A DNA stretch of 64,000 bases, from NCBI GenBank assembly GCA_039654915.1, contig CM077594.1, positions 110,002,893-110,066,892 of the forward strand. Reading direction: 5' to 3'. The first letter of the stretch is position 1; the number at the start of each line of letters is the position of its first letter. This DNA is from Aquilaria yunnanensis (lineage: Eukaryota > Streptophyta > Magnoliopsida > Malvales > Thymelaeaceae). Positions 37,504 to 49,559 of the stretch are shown here, in pieces. The notes below the pieces were generated by a model, which was given only the letters and a program-made list of their open reading frames with translations, did no database searches and was not told where the DNA came from. Both the position numbers and the translations under genes were made by a program.

Positions 37504-38322
37504 TAAGTTCACATCTATCCACCAAATTAATTTATTTATTTGCTTCAGGGAAAGAATATTTTTCCATGTGTTGTATTTTTCACGACCTTTTCCCCCCTAA
37601 CTTTTAAGCCCATTACTCGGGAGGGATCCACTTAGTTGCACATATACGTACTTAAGTTTTCCTATTTTTGCCCTTAGTATTTATGGCTACATATATATCC
37701 TTATCTTATCCCACCCTTATTATGTGCGCTTACTGATTCTGTTCCATGTTTTCTTCTACAATTACGTTCATCTGTGCAATGTTATCGTCGCTCTTTCACT
37801 AATATTTATCTTGTTTCTTAATAGTAACTCATCGTTTGATGAATTGTTTGTTTCATACTTCCTATTTCATAATTCTTGTCACTTTTAATAGTTATACTCG
37901 TGTTCACCTGAATATATTAAGCATGTTTTCTTTTTCTTTTTCAAAAAAAAAATTAGCCATTGTACTAAATAATACAATTACAATAAAGAACATTCAGCAG
38001 TTTAATTTACACATATTTTTGGATACCAAAAAATAAAAAATAAAAAGTGATGCGTTGCATATGGGGTTTGACATGAAACATTGATATTTATATGTCCGCT
38101 ATCCTAACCTTACACTCTAGCTCTATTAGAAGACTAGAGCGTAAAATTGGGATAGCTTACATGATTTGACTTGTAACAAAATCAAAGTATGTAGCGTTGC
38201 ACAAGAAGTTCTTCATCATCTCAGTGGAAAACATACATATATAGATATATTAATTACTAATGGAAATTAGATATTAAAGGGTGAAATTGAAAATGAACTA
38301 ATATACATCTGTTTCATATATT
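37504..38322. other. Spacer between the two CACTA elements
   Basis: 819 bp of AT-rich non-coding DNA with no recognisable gene or repeat. It carries the right TAA and left ATT target duplications of the two elements. Confidence 0.5.
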
Positions 38323-38856
38323 CACTACAAGAAAACAAGGTATTTGAGACGGGAAAAAATGTAGGAAAAACGTAGGAAATGGTCATTTCCTACAAATAAA
38401 ATCGTCGGACAAAACCGTAGGAAAAAGTAGTGTCGGAAATAAAAACCGTCGGATAAACGTAAAATGGTCCTACGCTTTTATGACGCCCGTGGTCCCCATT
38501 ATATCCGACGGTTTTGAGATGCATTAATTCCTACAGTTTTCTGACAAAACTATTTCCTACGGTTTTGTGACCTCTTTGTCCTACACTTTTATGACGCCCG
38601 TGGTCCCCATTATTTAAGACGGTTTTGAGATGCATTAATTCCTACGCTTTTATGACGCCCGTGATCCCCATTATTTAAGACGGTTTTGAGATGCTTTAAT
38701 TCCTACGGTTTTGTGACTTTAATATCTCCTACGGTTTTCTGTCATTAATATATCTCCTACGATTTTGTGACAATTTAAAGATTTTAGTAAATTAATTTAT
38801 ATACAAAATAAAAAAAATATTATATTGCATTATTTAATAATAATAATAAAACACAA

Positions 38857-38912
<56 letters not shown>
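38857..38912. repeat. (ATT)n microsatellite
   Basis: About 18 ATT units inside the second CACTA element, preceded by a short AAT/TAA run. Confidence 0.95.
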
Positions 38913-38915
<3 letters not shown>

Positions 38916-39276
38916 ACAATTGATCAAAGTAATCAATAAAATTACTATACATAAAAGTAATCAAATTTTACAGGAAAAAAGTTAATTATAAAGAACTGAA
39001 GGAGATCTAATATAAAATCAATGAGATGCAGTGCCGGGCTGATCATCGTCATCTCGCTGGCTACGATCGTCGGCAGAAGGCTAAGTGGAGGATCCGGTCC
39101 GTAGGTCGTCTAAGAGCGCCGATGCAGGTATAATCCCTTGCTGGATCGTCGGCAGAAGGCTGCTGCTGCTGCTAAGTCGGGTGTAGGCCGGGTAGATGAG
39201 GAGTGGATATACCGAGCTCATCTGGATCAAGGAATGAGTTAGGATCGACATCCCATGTGGGCTGCCCGATCCTTGT

Positions 39277-39610
39277 CTACTGGTACTGAAATGACCCAGA
39301 TATTCCGTTCATATCCGGGTAATACGCATCAGTCTGCATGTCTCGAAACTGCTGAAATGCGGATCCGGAGCTCGATGCGCCAAACGTGTGCGGCACATGA
39401 GGTCGTGGCACTGGAGTATATGGCAGCTGCGTCTGTGGCTGGGTCGGATGCACCGATGTCTGAGCCTGTGTCTGTGGGAGCTGGGTCTGAGTCTCAGTAT
39501 GTGATATCTGTGTAGGTGTCACAGCAGGCTGTCGTCGACCCCGACTACGTCGGGGATCATGTATGTCCTTGGCCGAGGCTTTGCCCGAGCCGGACTGCCT
39601 GGGGCGAACC
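39277..39610 (-). pseudogene. CACTA accessory-protein-like N-terminal fragment
   Basis: On minus this encodes MVRPRQSGSGKASAKDIHDP..., then a Gln/Thr/Pro-rich stretch (TQTQLPQTQAQT) and ends SGSFQYQ before a stop, about 110 aa. A basic start followed by a Q/P-rich linker is typical of the second (TnpA-like / Ptta-En-Spm) proteins of plant CACTA elements, which bind subterminal repeats. The DNA-binding and coiled-coil part expected downstream is absent. Similarity is by overall pattern, so the assignment is tentative. The start used is the MVRPRQ methionine; an ATG eight codons upstream is also in frame. Confidence 0.5.
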
Positions 39611-40985
39611 ATCCTAAAATTAAAGTTTAACATGTTTATTACATATATATGTAATACTAAATTAGAATTACATCATTAACATTTACATATTAAATTTCAT
39701 TATTTTAGTAAACTCTGTAATTTTTGAAATTTCAGTCATTTGAATACCATTTGTGCAGTAACACTTTTTAAAATTGCCAATTATTTGATATATACTTATT
39801 TATAAAATTAAATTATTAAACTAGCATTAGCTGATTATACTTACATTATTGAAGTAACATTAGTGTTGTAACTTGCGCTTCTTACACTAACATTATTAAA
39901 GTGCTAACAATATTACTCTAACATTATTGAATTAACAATTTTTTATATTAACCACATATATAGTAACATGCTGTAGTACAAATAGAAGTAACCATTATTA
40001 CATAAAAAATTATTGTTGTCCCTAACCACATACATATTAATTACTAACACCATATATAACATTACCTAAACCATATAATATAAAAACTAACTTCTTAAAA
40101 TTTAACCTTCAATACATGCATTATATATATATGTAAACAACAACTATATGTAATAACAAACATTAATTATATATGAAAAATTACTTAAAAATAAAAATTA
40201 CCTAGTTTAAATAGCTCTGGAGGAGATTTGGGAAGTGGGTTTGGAAGAGTTTGTCGCAGAAACGAAGGAATGGAGTGGTGAAAACTAAAGAACTCCCACG
40301 AATTTAAAGGGGAAGTCTGTCGATTTAGCTACCAACTTGGCCTACGATTTTCCTGCATTTTTTAAAAATGTAGGAAAACCATAGCAATCTTTCCTACGGT
40401 TTTCCTACTAAAAATATAAAATGCATGAAAAGCATAGGATACCAAATTTTGGAATTTCCCGCCAGTAATTGGTTTCCCGCCTTTGTTTCAACGAACCACC
40501 TACGGTTTTGCTACTTAAATCCTACGTTTTTATGACATCTAATTTTCCTACAGTTTTACTACTTAACTGAAATATTGACTCAAAAACGTCGGACAACGTG
40601 CTACCCTATGTCATTATGGTCCTACATATTTGCGACGATTTTTTAAATACTGACTTAAAACCGTCGGATAGAGTGAATATCAAATATATATATATAATTT
40701 ATAATGTGCTTATATATGAACTAATTATATGGTTGGAGGAGTTAATTATTACACTTTTTTTAGTTGATGAATAAATGAAAATATTTATATTTTGGAAATT
40801 AAATATATAGATTTAATGTGTATGGTCAGATTGAATCTCCCAAATTTATTAACGGGTAAAATCCACCGGGGTGACCTAGCTTATGTTTTTGTCCTAAACG
40901 AGTACCTTACCTTCAAATTGTCCTACCGAGGTACCTTACCTTCATTGTGACAGTGCCATATGTAATAGTTTAGCGTAAATCCATA

Positions 40986-41186
40986 TCAAAACAAATGCTT
41001 TCTAACTTTCAGCTCTATTCGATAAAATCTGTTATTACATTTACGACAAAGGCATTTAATCATTTCTGACTCCTTCCCACTAAATGCAAACTGTAGAAAC
41101 TCATTAACACCAGCCATAAATGCAGAATTCATATATCCATCTGTATCTGTCCTCTGGTACATCCACTCACGTCCATTAGCAGCCAT
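40986..41186 (-). pseudogene. Transposase-associated domain fragment (TNP2-type CACTA)
   Basis: The 66-aa minus-strand frame reads REWMYQRTDTDGYMNSAFMAGVNEFLQFA and then IKCLCRKCNNRF. This matches the layout of the transposase-associated domain at the N-terminus of TNP2-type CACTA transposases: an RxWMY start, GVxEFxxFA, then a CxCxxC zinc-binding pattern. It stops just after this domain, and the catalytic DDE region is not found in the element. Confidence 0.75.
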
Positions 41187-42536
41187 TTTGTTTCCCTTGT
41201 AAAATAGACAGTAAAAACCCTCAACATAAATACATAATATATTTATTACATTTCATATAATATAAATATAATGAAAATGTAAATGAATTACTTATATATG
41301 TCATGCATACACCTCGTACCTTCTATAACTGAACTACCTAGCTACTCCATTAAGGTAATGGCCTTACTCCATTGAAAGTTGTATAAGCAGTAAACCATTT
41401 TAACTATTCCATGTTAGTAGCATTTCATGTAAATTTCGGCAGCATTTTCCTTCAGTTCCCGTTCACAGTGTTTCTCAATAATATCAACTTATTGATTAAT
41501 ACACAACGGGAACAATTTGGGAAATACTCTACCAAATTTCACATATTGCTATTACGACAGGAACACGTTAACTAAAATACTGCTTATACAAGTTTCAACT
41601 GTCCAACTTGGACAATCCATGATTATGTTAATTACAAATATAACTTAATCCAATACATCTTGTTTGCCAACAATCTGAATCGGACCAATATTATATTTGT
41701 CATCAACACAATCATGGATGAAGAATCTAAGGTAAAATAAATAAATATTTATATTATGCAACTACATGTTGTGATAAGTCAGCTACCTAAAACAACATAA
41801 GTATATCTCATAAAAAATAAATAATTACCATTTAAATCACTAACCTCTAAAGTCAGCTACCTAAAACAACATAAGCATATCTTATAACAAATAAATAATT
41901 AACAGATAAATTACTAATCTATAAATTACTTATAAATACCTCTATTGAGCTGAAGAAGATGTTGAAGCAGAAGTGAAATTTGATGTAGAAATTATTGCTG
42001 GGACAAGTTGGAGAAGAGAATGGGGGAGGTATTTATAGCCAAAATTTGTAGCAATATCGTAGGTATATATGAAAAGTTAAACTGCAAGAATAATGTAGGA
42101 AAGTTGTAGTAACTAACGTCAAAAAAATGTAGGAAAAAGAAACTGTAGGAAAATTGCAGGATTAAAATTCCTACATTTTTAAGACACTCACTCTTTTTTT
42201 GTCTCAAAACCGTAGGAAAAAAAAATGAAGGAAAAGCGTCGGATGCTTTTTGTCTCAAAACCGTAGGACTATTAAGTGCAGGAAAAGCGTCGGATAATGT
42301 GTCCGACGCTTTTTCTACATATGTGGTCCCATTCGCCTCAAAACCGTCGGACTACTTGGCGCCATTATTTCCTGCCATCTTACTCTGATATTTATCCTAC
42401 GCTTTTTTGTGTCAGAAATTTATTGACTCAAAACCGTCGGACATAAGATTTTGTCCGACGGTTTTCCTGCGATTAATTTTCCTACCCTTTTTTTCGTAGG
42501 AAATTTTCGTAGCAAATAATCCTCATCCTTGTAGTG

Positions 42537-43448
42537 ATTTTTCCATTGGTGGAAGAACTTGCCATGCATAAAGAACCCCAAGAATAATTAATTTCATGTG
42601 TGCCATTTATTTAGCTTTTAAGTATTTGTTTTATAATATATACACTTACAGGTAAGTATTTGTATGTTCATTAACTTGGAGTAAGGCAATAGTTATAAGA
42701 TTCCATCTTATCCATTTTCCCACATGCATTTTGCTTGATGAAAAGGTAATAGATCTGAGCTTCGAACGTAAGGATTCTCACATTTTGAATCTGATCTACT
42801 TCCTGGCAAGTTTCAATTTTCATATATTACCCAGATCCCGATGTGAATGAGTATTGGTCATTGTAATGTAAGAAAAGGTTATGTTTTTTGCTGAATACAG
42901 GAAGAACATGCTTTTGGGTAGGGTGTGGAGATAGAGAGATTGGAGGATGCCTTCCAACCCAAGGTATATTAATTAATTGTAATATCTTAATTTGTGGGCA
43001 TTAAACTGGCATAATTGGAAGAATGGTGGTCCTTCTTCGGGCAGACCGATCGATGAACTTTCTAACCCTTTGACTATATAATTTTTAAGCGAAAATTCCT
43101 CCACTAGTTAGCTCTCACGTGCAGCATTAACAAGCATTTCTTCCGCCATAAAACAATGTGCCGAACAACGATTCAAATAAATATTAGTGGAGCTTTTTTT
43201 AATAAAGTTACAATCATAACAGAGAAATTTCTATTTGTTTGACATAAAAAAAAGTTATCGAACGTTTTGTGGGAATATTGGAGATGAAAGGTGGGGTGGG
43301 GGGTTTGTTCCTAGGCTTTCGTTAGGACCTGATGTATTTTTGCCACTCCAACTGGAGTGGTAAGACTTAGTGGAGCCTATTAACGATTATCCACCCACTT
43401 CTTAGGTTGACATGGATGGACAGTGGAGATGTTTGAATTCATCTTATA
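42537..43448. other. Gene-free stretch
   Basis: AT-rich non-coding DNA after the second CACTA element; no gene or repeat structure recognised. Confidence 0.4.
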
Positions 43449-43697
43449 CTCTCTGTGTTTTATACTTATTGAATTATTTGGTTTGCTAAAGATATTAAGA
43501 AAGTGGAAAAAAAATATGTTAATTTCATTTTTACCCTTACTATTTTACATGTAAATTAATAACATTGGAATAAATAAATATTAAAATGATAGTTTGAAAT
43601 AGTAATATGATAAAATAATTTACTAAAAAAGGAATTGTGGCTAATACTTTAGATTGTCTAAAATAGAATATGTTGCAACAGTTTGAGACGAAAGGAG
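43449..43697. mobile_element. Stowaway-like MITE
   Basis: About 249 bp bounded by TA, with left end CTCTCTGTGTTTTATACT and right end the reverse complement of CTCCTTTCGTCTCAAACT. The interior is AT-rich and the arms pair imperfectly. An older member of the Stowaway type. Confidence 0.55.
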
Positions 43698-45149
43698 TAA
43701 AATAATAGGTTAAATTTGATGGATAATTCATAATAAGATAAAATTCATATATGGTCCTCTAATTATAACAATTGTCCTGATGTGATCCCTTACCTTTACT
43801 AGTGTCATTTTAAATTCCCTTAACTCATATATCATACTTTAGGTGAGTCTCTCTTATCAATTTTTTTTCTATCAATTTTATCTTGAAGTTTCTTGTTCTT
43901 TGGGTATAGTCATATATTGTTATAAAAAGGAGGCCATGTTGCAGCATGGGACCCATCATGAGATAAAAAGTACCATATAAGCAACTTCTATCTGAAATAA
44001 CAGAGAAATTGGCAGAAAGGACTAACATAGAGCATGATATATAAATTGGGAGACTTTAAGATAATACTAGCTGAGGTAAGAGGCCATATTAGGACAACTA
44101 TCATAGGGGCAATACATGGATTTTGCTCATTCAAAATCTATAAGTACTGCTTTATTTTTATCATGAAGTTATTGGTTATTTTTTTAGGTCTTGAAATATG
44201 TTAAAACATTTTAATGTTTTGGTCTTCCATTCAGTTGAATCCCCTAACCTGAAGAAAAATTATCGTGTAAGTGTAGATGAGACACCTAATACCTGAATTA
44301 CATAGAGGAAAAAAATAAACCATTAACAGTTATCTCAAAATTGTTATATTGTTTAAACATGTTGAAAAAAAAATCACCAAACAATTTAAGTTAAAATGCT
44401 ATATGCAAGTTCCAGCATAATGGTTGGGTCTCAAACAGTTCCCAACTCAAAGTCGAGTTTGACTTTCACCAAGTTCATTAGGGGGCTACCACTGCCAATT
44501 TGTGGCCTGAAGTCTTCCAAGTTTAAAAAACATATAGGTTTCCCCAACCTTTCATAGTATACTTTCATACCATGTACTTGTAATTGATTATGAGTACTGA
44601 AAATTAGAATGTTAAAAATTTGATGTTAGACAACCGCTCTAAATTAATACACAATGAGTACGAAACATTTTAATAAGTACAAAACCAAAGAAAAACATAA
44701 ATCATAGACTATCAATGAAATTTAGGGCCAGTTCATTTCATTCAGTCCTATTAATAGGTCGCAGTGGTCAAAGATAAGTTAAACTTAGGATATAAACTGG
44801 GCCTTGGGTTAGGCTTATTTACTAGTTTATGCTATCAATTAAGCAAAACAAAAGATAAATTCTTTTCTCTTCTCACTTTTGGACCATCGCACTAGACTTT
44901 TAAACCTTGCCTAGCTCCTCGTTGTGACTGGTGCATCCTACCACCTCATTCCCACCTTTGCTGATGAGCTACGACCTTCAACTCGGTTACTCAAGTTGGA
45001 TACACCACTAGAGACTAAGCCCAACCAGTCCACAGTGCCTAGATCCAGGTCAGCTCGCCTTTGGTTCTTTCCATCCGTCGCCACCAACCACCACCCAGGT
45101 AAATAACAAATTTTTTCTCACCATTTTGTTTCCTTTATTAATAAGCCTT
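43698..45149. other. Gene-free stretch
   Basis: No supported gene. The frame at 44924-45106 is Pro/Arg/Thr-rich with no domain. Confidence 0.35.
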
Positions 45150-47210
45150 TATCGCTTAAGATAAAAAAAAGGAAAGTTAATAAATACAATGGATATAATG
45201 CACATATGTCTAATTATACATAGTGCTAATTTTACATTTTTACCCTTTATTATTGTGAAAAAAAATTTACAAGAAGACACACTAAACCCTAGACACTATG
45301 AGCAAATAGAGCAAGGCGCCACAACCAACTGAAGATGACATCGCTGCTGCCACATCCTCTTCGTCCACTGATGGTATGGTGGTCTAGACGACAATGTCAG
45401 TGTGGTGATCCAAACAACAGTGATGGTGCAACTCATCTCTGTCATTTGAAACGACAATCACGAAACACCAAGCCGAGATCACTAAGCAGCAAGACAGCCA
45501 TTTGAATGGAGGATAACTAAGCGGCAAGGCGACCATCCAAGGTGAGGTGGCCCGATTTAAGGTAAGGTAGCGCGATTCGAGGCGAGATAATGAGATCAAA
45601 GTGAAGTGGCGCAATGACAACAAGATGAAAGACGAGGTGATGTAAGGAAAGGGCGAGGAGGCAGATGGGCAAGGGGAATAGGCATAAAGGGAAATGATGG
45701 GCTTGGGCAAGCTAATCGAATCTTTGTCAGGCTTTACTACGCAAGGGCGACTAAGATTCAATAACAATGGTGAGGCGGAAGACAATGATGATGGCGGAGA
45801 AAACTTTCGAGGACAAGGCAGTGACGAAGAGAGTTTTAGATCTCCAATCCAATGAGGCTGAATGATGATGCTGAATATTGAGTATTGAGTGACATCGAGC
45901 GAGCTGCGCGAGTGATAGGAGGCCGAACAACAATGCTGGATTTGAAAAACGGCAAGAACGAACAACGGCGCCTATAGAAGGAGGGAGCGGTTATGAAAAG
46001 ATGAGATATGAAAGAGATGAGAGAAAGAAGTGATGAACGCAAAGCGCCGCTTGGAGTGATTTATTTTTGAGAAAAAATAAATGTTTTTGTTAGTTCTTTG
46101 TTTATACACTTTTGTATTACACTTTAAACATTTTTAATTTTTTATTTAGACACTTCTTTATTTATTGATTAATATACCTTTATTTAACATTTTTAAATAT
46201 TTAGAAACTTTTACATTATTATTTGAACACTTTTATGTATTTAGTCAAACACTTTTTTTAATTATTTCAAACACTTATCTTCTAAAGATGACAAATTGTT
46301 GACAAGTTATTTAGTTAGACACTTTTACATATTTATTTAGATATTTTTTAATATTCAATCAGACACTTTTCCTTATTAATTCAAACATTTTTTTATTATT
46401 TCAAACAATTATTTTATGGAGATAACAAACTATTTACAAGTTGATTCAAACATTTTTTATTTAGAAACTTTTACATATTTATTTAGAAATTTTTTAATAT
46501 TCAATCAGACTTTTTTTTCTTATTGGTTCAAACACTTTTTTTATAACGTCAAATAGTTATTTTTAGTAGATAACAAATTGTTCACAAGTTAATTCAGATA
46601 TTTTTTGTTCAGATACTTTTATATATTTCTTTAGACATTTTTCAATATTCAATCAGATTTTTTTCTTATAACTTCAGCACTTTTAATTTCACATTATAAT
46701 AAATTATTCTTATGTTATTTTACAAACACTTCTACATACTATATTAGACACTTTTTGGGTTCAAAAGTAACGAGCGACATGACCCAGTGGCAAAAATCGA
46801 CGTGATCCGGTAAGCGACAATGTTGACATCTGGAGTTGATCGATAATGAAAGATCCAAACGCAAGCAACAACGCGATCTAAAGGCAATGACAGCGAGTGA
46901 TGATAAAATTTTGAGGTGAGTGGCTGTGAGATCTAGATGCAAATGATGATGACAATATCTGAAGGTGTTGACGGTTCATTGAAGGAGGCGGGAGCGATAG
47001 CGGTGGCGGTGATTATGGCAACAGATGGGGCAATAATAATGAGGTAGGATTTCCAGAGGTAATGGTGAGTTTTTGTTCAATGATAAATTAGTCAATTTTT
47101 ACTGATTTATGGGTTATATATAGGGAAATTAAGAATAGATTAGTATATCTAATTAGACATAAGTCTATAGTATAATAACTAGTTAATAAATGGGTCTGCT
47201 TTTAATTTTC
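45150..47210. other. Compositionally odd block bounded by short inverted repeats
   Basis: TATGTCTAATTATACAT near 45205 is mirrored by the reverse complement TATGTCTAATTAGATATAC near 47146-47164. Inside are two GC-richer purine/pyrimidine-skewed parts (45290-46060 and 46740-47080) around an AT-rich repeat array. Overlapping minus-strand frames at 45384-46042 are Ser/Leu/His-rich without a domain, so I do not call genes. It could be a Mutator-like element with weak terminal repeats, but no 9-bp duplication was identified. Confidence 0.3.
46244..46690. repeat. Degenerate tandem repeat, about 146-bp period
   Basis: A unit containing TATTCAATCAGA, then a TTCAAACA block, a GATAACAAA-TTACAAGTT block and an AACTTTTACATATTTATTTAGA block recurs about three times, with CAATCAGA at 46356, 46502 and 46650. 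Copies differ by point changes and small indels. Confidence 0.7.
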
Positions 47211-48988
47211 CAAAAGGGGCATTGTAGAGTAGAGGTGTAAGGCTTTGAAAGCTTGGTTTTAATCGATAGATGAACAAATCAATGCTAGATTCGTCCAAAA
47301 TTGCTTCAGTAAGCAATCTTCAACTTCAATTCTTGGAAGAGAAGTTGCAATCTTTGGCTCCAATTGTTGTGTTTTTTGGATTTTTAATCGATGGCAAAAA
47401 CTAATATATAAGCCAAAACCTAGCCCTCATTTTATATTCCAAATTTAGCCCATAATTAACTAATTAAATAATGCGGTCCTATTATTGGGATTAAAGTGAA
47501 ATGAACTGTCCTTTACTTTTTCATACTCATTTGTTCACATAGTTTTAGGTAACTTTTAACACTTTAACACCTTTTCAAATTAGCTTTGCCATCATAAAAG
47601 TATTTATTATATGTCAAAGTTAACTTTTAATGATGGGATAAAAAAAATTAACTACTAATTTATTATTATTTTAAAAAATGATTTATTATTTTCAAATATC
47701 TTAAAAATAGAACAATAGCTTGTATAATTTGAGAAAAATATAGTAGTAATTAGGCCAAACCATACCTTTGGCCCATGTACATACCTAACTTGCATGAGTT
47801 GATCCACAATTTAGTACTAAACAAATATTGGCTTCAAAACTTTGAAAAGATATGTGTGCTAGTCCATACACAATTACAGACACTTGCCTGCATTAGGTAA
47901 TATGTTGAGATGACATAGTTTGGGTAATGTAGAGGTCAAAGTGTAGTGGTCTTAACTTTTCCCATGCATTTAGCATTTCTTCTATATCACATAGATGGTT
48001 TGTTGTCCTTGATATTGTCTACAACAAGATTGCCTCTAGTTGCTTACAAGGTTGCAAGTGTTATTTTATCTTAGCCAATCTCTTCAATTTCAAAGCACTT
48101 GATATTGAAGTTTGAGGAATCATTCTAGGGCATGATACCTATGAGGAGATCAAATGGGAAAAACCTTAGCTATATTCCTATGGTGATGAAACTTCGAATT
48201 GATGTGAATGCTTGATTATGTAGCCAGAGCTCCAAGGGGCTGCTGCTTGCCTTCCATATCTTTGATGTCATCTAGAGCATGAACAAATGGATAGTTTGCT
48301 TGAAATGCAACAATCGCGGATACGTTAATCATAATAACCACTACAAGGCCATTAAATTTTGGTGACTACATTCATGAAAAAACACCACAACGTTGCTTCT
48401 TAAGAGGTACGTAATATGAAAATCTCACAATTAATCCACCAGCCATCTTTTCAACTCAGTAATTTTATTGTGAATGATAGCCACGTTTATTATCTCTATT
48501 CACTTTTGTCAATTGCCTCTACATTAATCACTTATTCACCTCTTGTCATCCTCTTACAGGCTATGTAACCCCTTAATTGCACACTTTTAAAATAATCTGC
48601 TCAACTTAATCTAAAGATTTACAATGCCTCCCCTTGGTGTCTTAAACCAATAAAGCCAGAAAATTCATTTCAACTCAAACTTATCAAATGATAAAAGAAA
48701 AATATGAGCTTCAAGTCAAATTGGTGGCTTGTTTGTGCTTTTGGTTCTCTATTTCTCTTTGCTATATTAGGGGTCGTTGCTATGTTTAATTATGTTTTAT
48801 TTCTGAGGCTTCCGTTGCAGTCAGGTATCGACAGTTACTTGTGGACTAACTAGCATGGTATTCTAAAATTGAGGAACCAATATTCGTTTAGTACTAAATT
48901 GTGAACCAACTTGTTAGGGTTGGGCAATTTTAAGGGCTAAGTGTATAGTTTGGCCTAGTAATAGTTAGTAATGATTGACTGAAATATC
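47211..48988. other. Gene-free stretch
   Basis: AT-rich DNA, no gene or clear repeat recognised. Confidence 0.4.
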
Positions 48989-49559
48989 TAGTGGTGAGCA
49001 TTATTTGGACAAAATTGAGAAAAATTGAAAATACTAATTATAGTTATATAAAATGGTTCAATTTTTTTTTCTAGTTCGATCGATTTTGGATGAAAATTGA
49101 ATTTTATATTCAGTTATCAGATCAGTTATTTGATCATATAATTAAAACCAAATAAACCAAATAGACCGAATAGTAATAAATATTTTACTATTATCTATAA
49201 TTACCCTACATATATAAAATTATTTCCTACGAATTTTTACCATTATTCATATTGACCATACATATATAAAATTATTTTCTACTAATTTTAGACAATATGT
49301 TGTATATCTTTCTTTAATTTTGGGTATAAGAGGTAAAAACTTTAATACGTATCTTATTTTTTTCATTTACAATATTTATATGTCTTAGAAAGATAACCAG
49401 ATTAACTAAGTCAAATAAACTGAAATATAATTTGGACTGTTCAAATCAGTTCTGACAAGTAATTTAAATAATTTGAATATATTTTATAAAAATAAAAAAC
49501 CAATTAAATCATTATATTTGGATCAGTTTCAGACCAAACCAAATGAATGCCCACCTATA
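48989..49559. mobile_element. hAT-type MITE
   Basis: The 571-bp element has left end TAGTGGTGAGCATTATTTGG and right end the reverse complement of TATAGGTGGGCATTCATTTG. It is flanked by an 8-bp imperfect duplication GAAATATC / GAAATATT (7 of 8). The interior is AT-rich and non-coding. TAGxGGTGxGCA termini are common in plant hAT MITEs. Confidence 0.7.

Larger units (their letters stand above)
38323..42536. mobile_element. Second CACTA transposon, defective, of a different family
   Basis: The 4214-bp element begins CACTACAAGAAAACAAGG and ends in the reverse complement of CACTACAAGGATGAGG, with a 3-bp target duplication ATT (38320-38322 and 42537-42539). Subterminal regions are rich in CCTACGGTTTT, AAACCGTAGGA and CCGTCGGA motifs in both orientations, distinct from the ACCAACG motif of the neighbouring element. 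The minus strand keeps two short pieces resembling CACTA proteins (40986-41186 and 39277-39610) but no transposase core, so it appears non-autonomous. Confidence 0.9.

Noticed and set aside
45384..46042. Overlapping long minus-strand open frames (up to 193 codons)
   Set aside because: Products are Ser/Leu/His-rich with no domain, frames overlap each other, and the region has strong strand composition skew that creates chance open frames.
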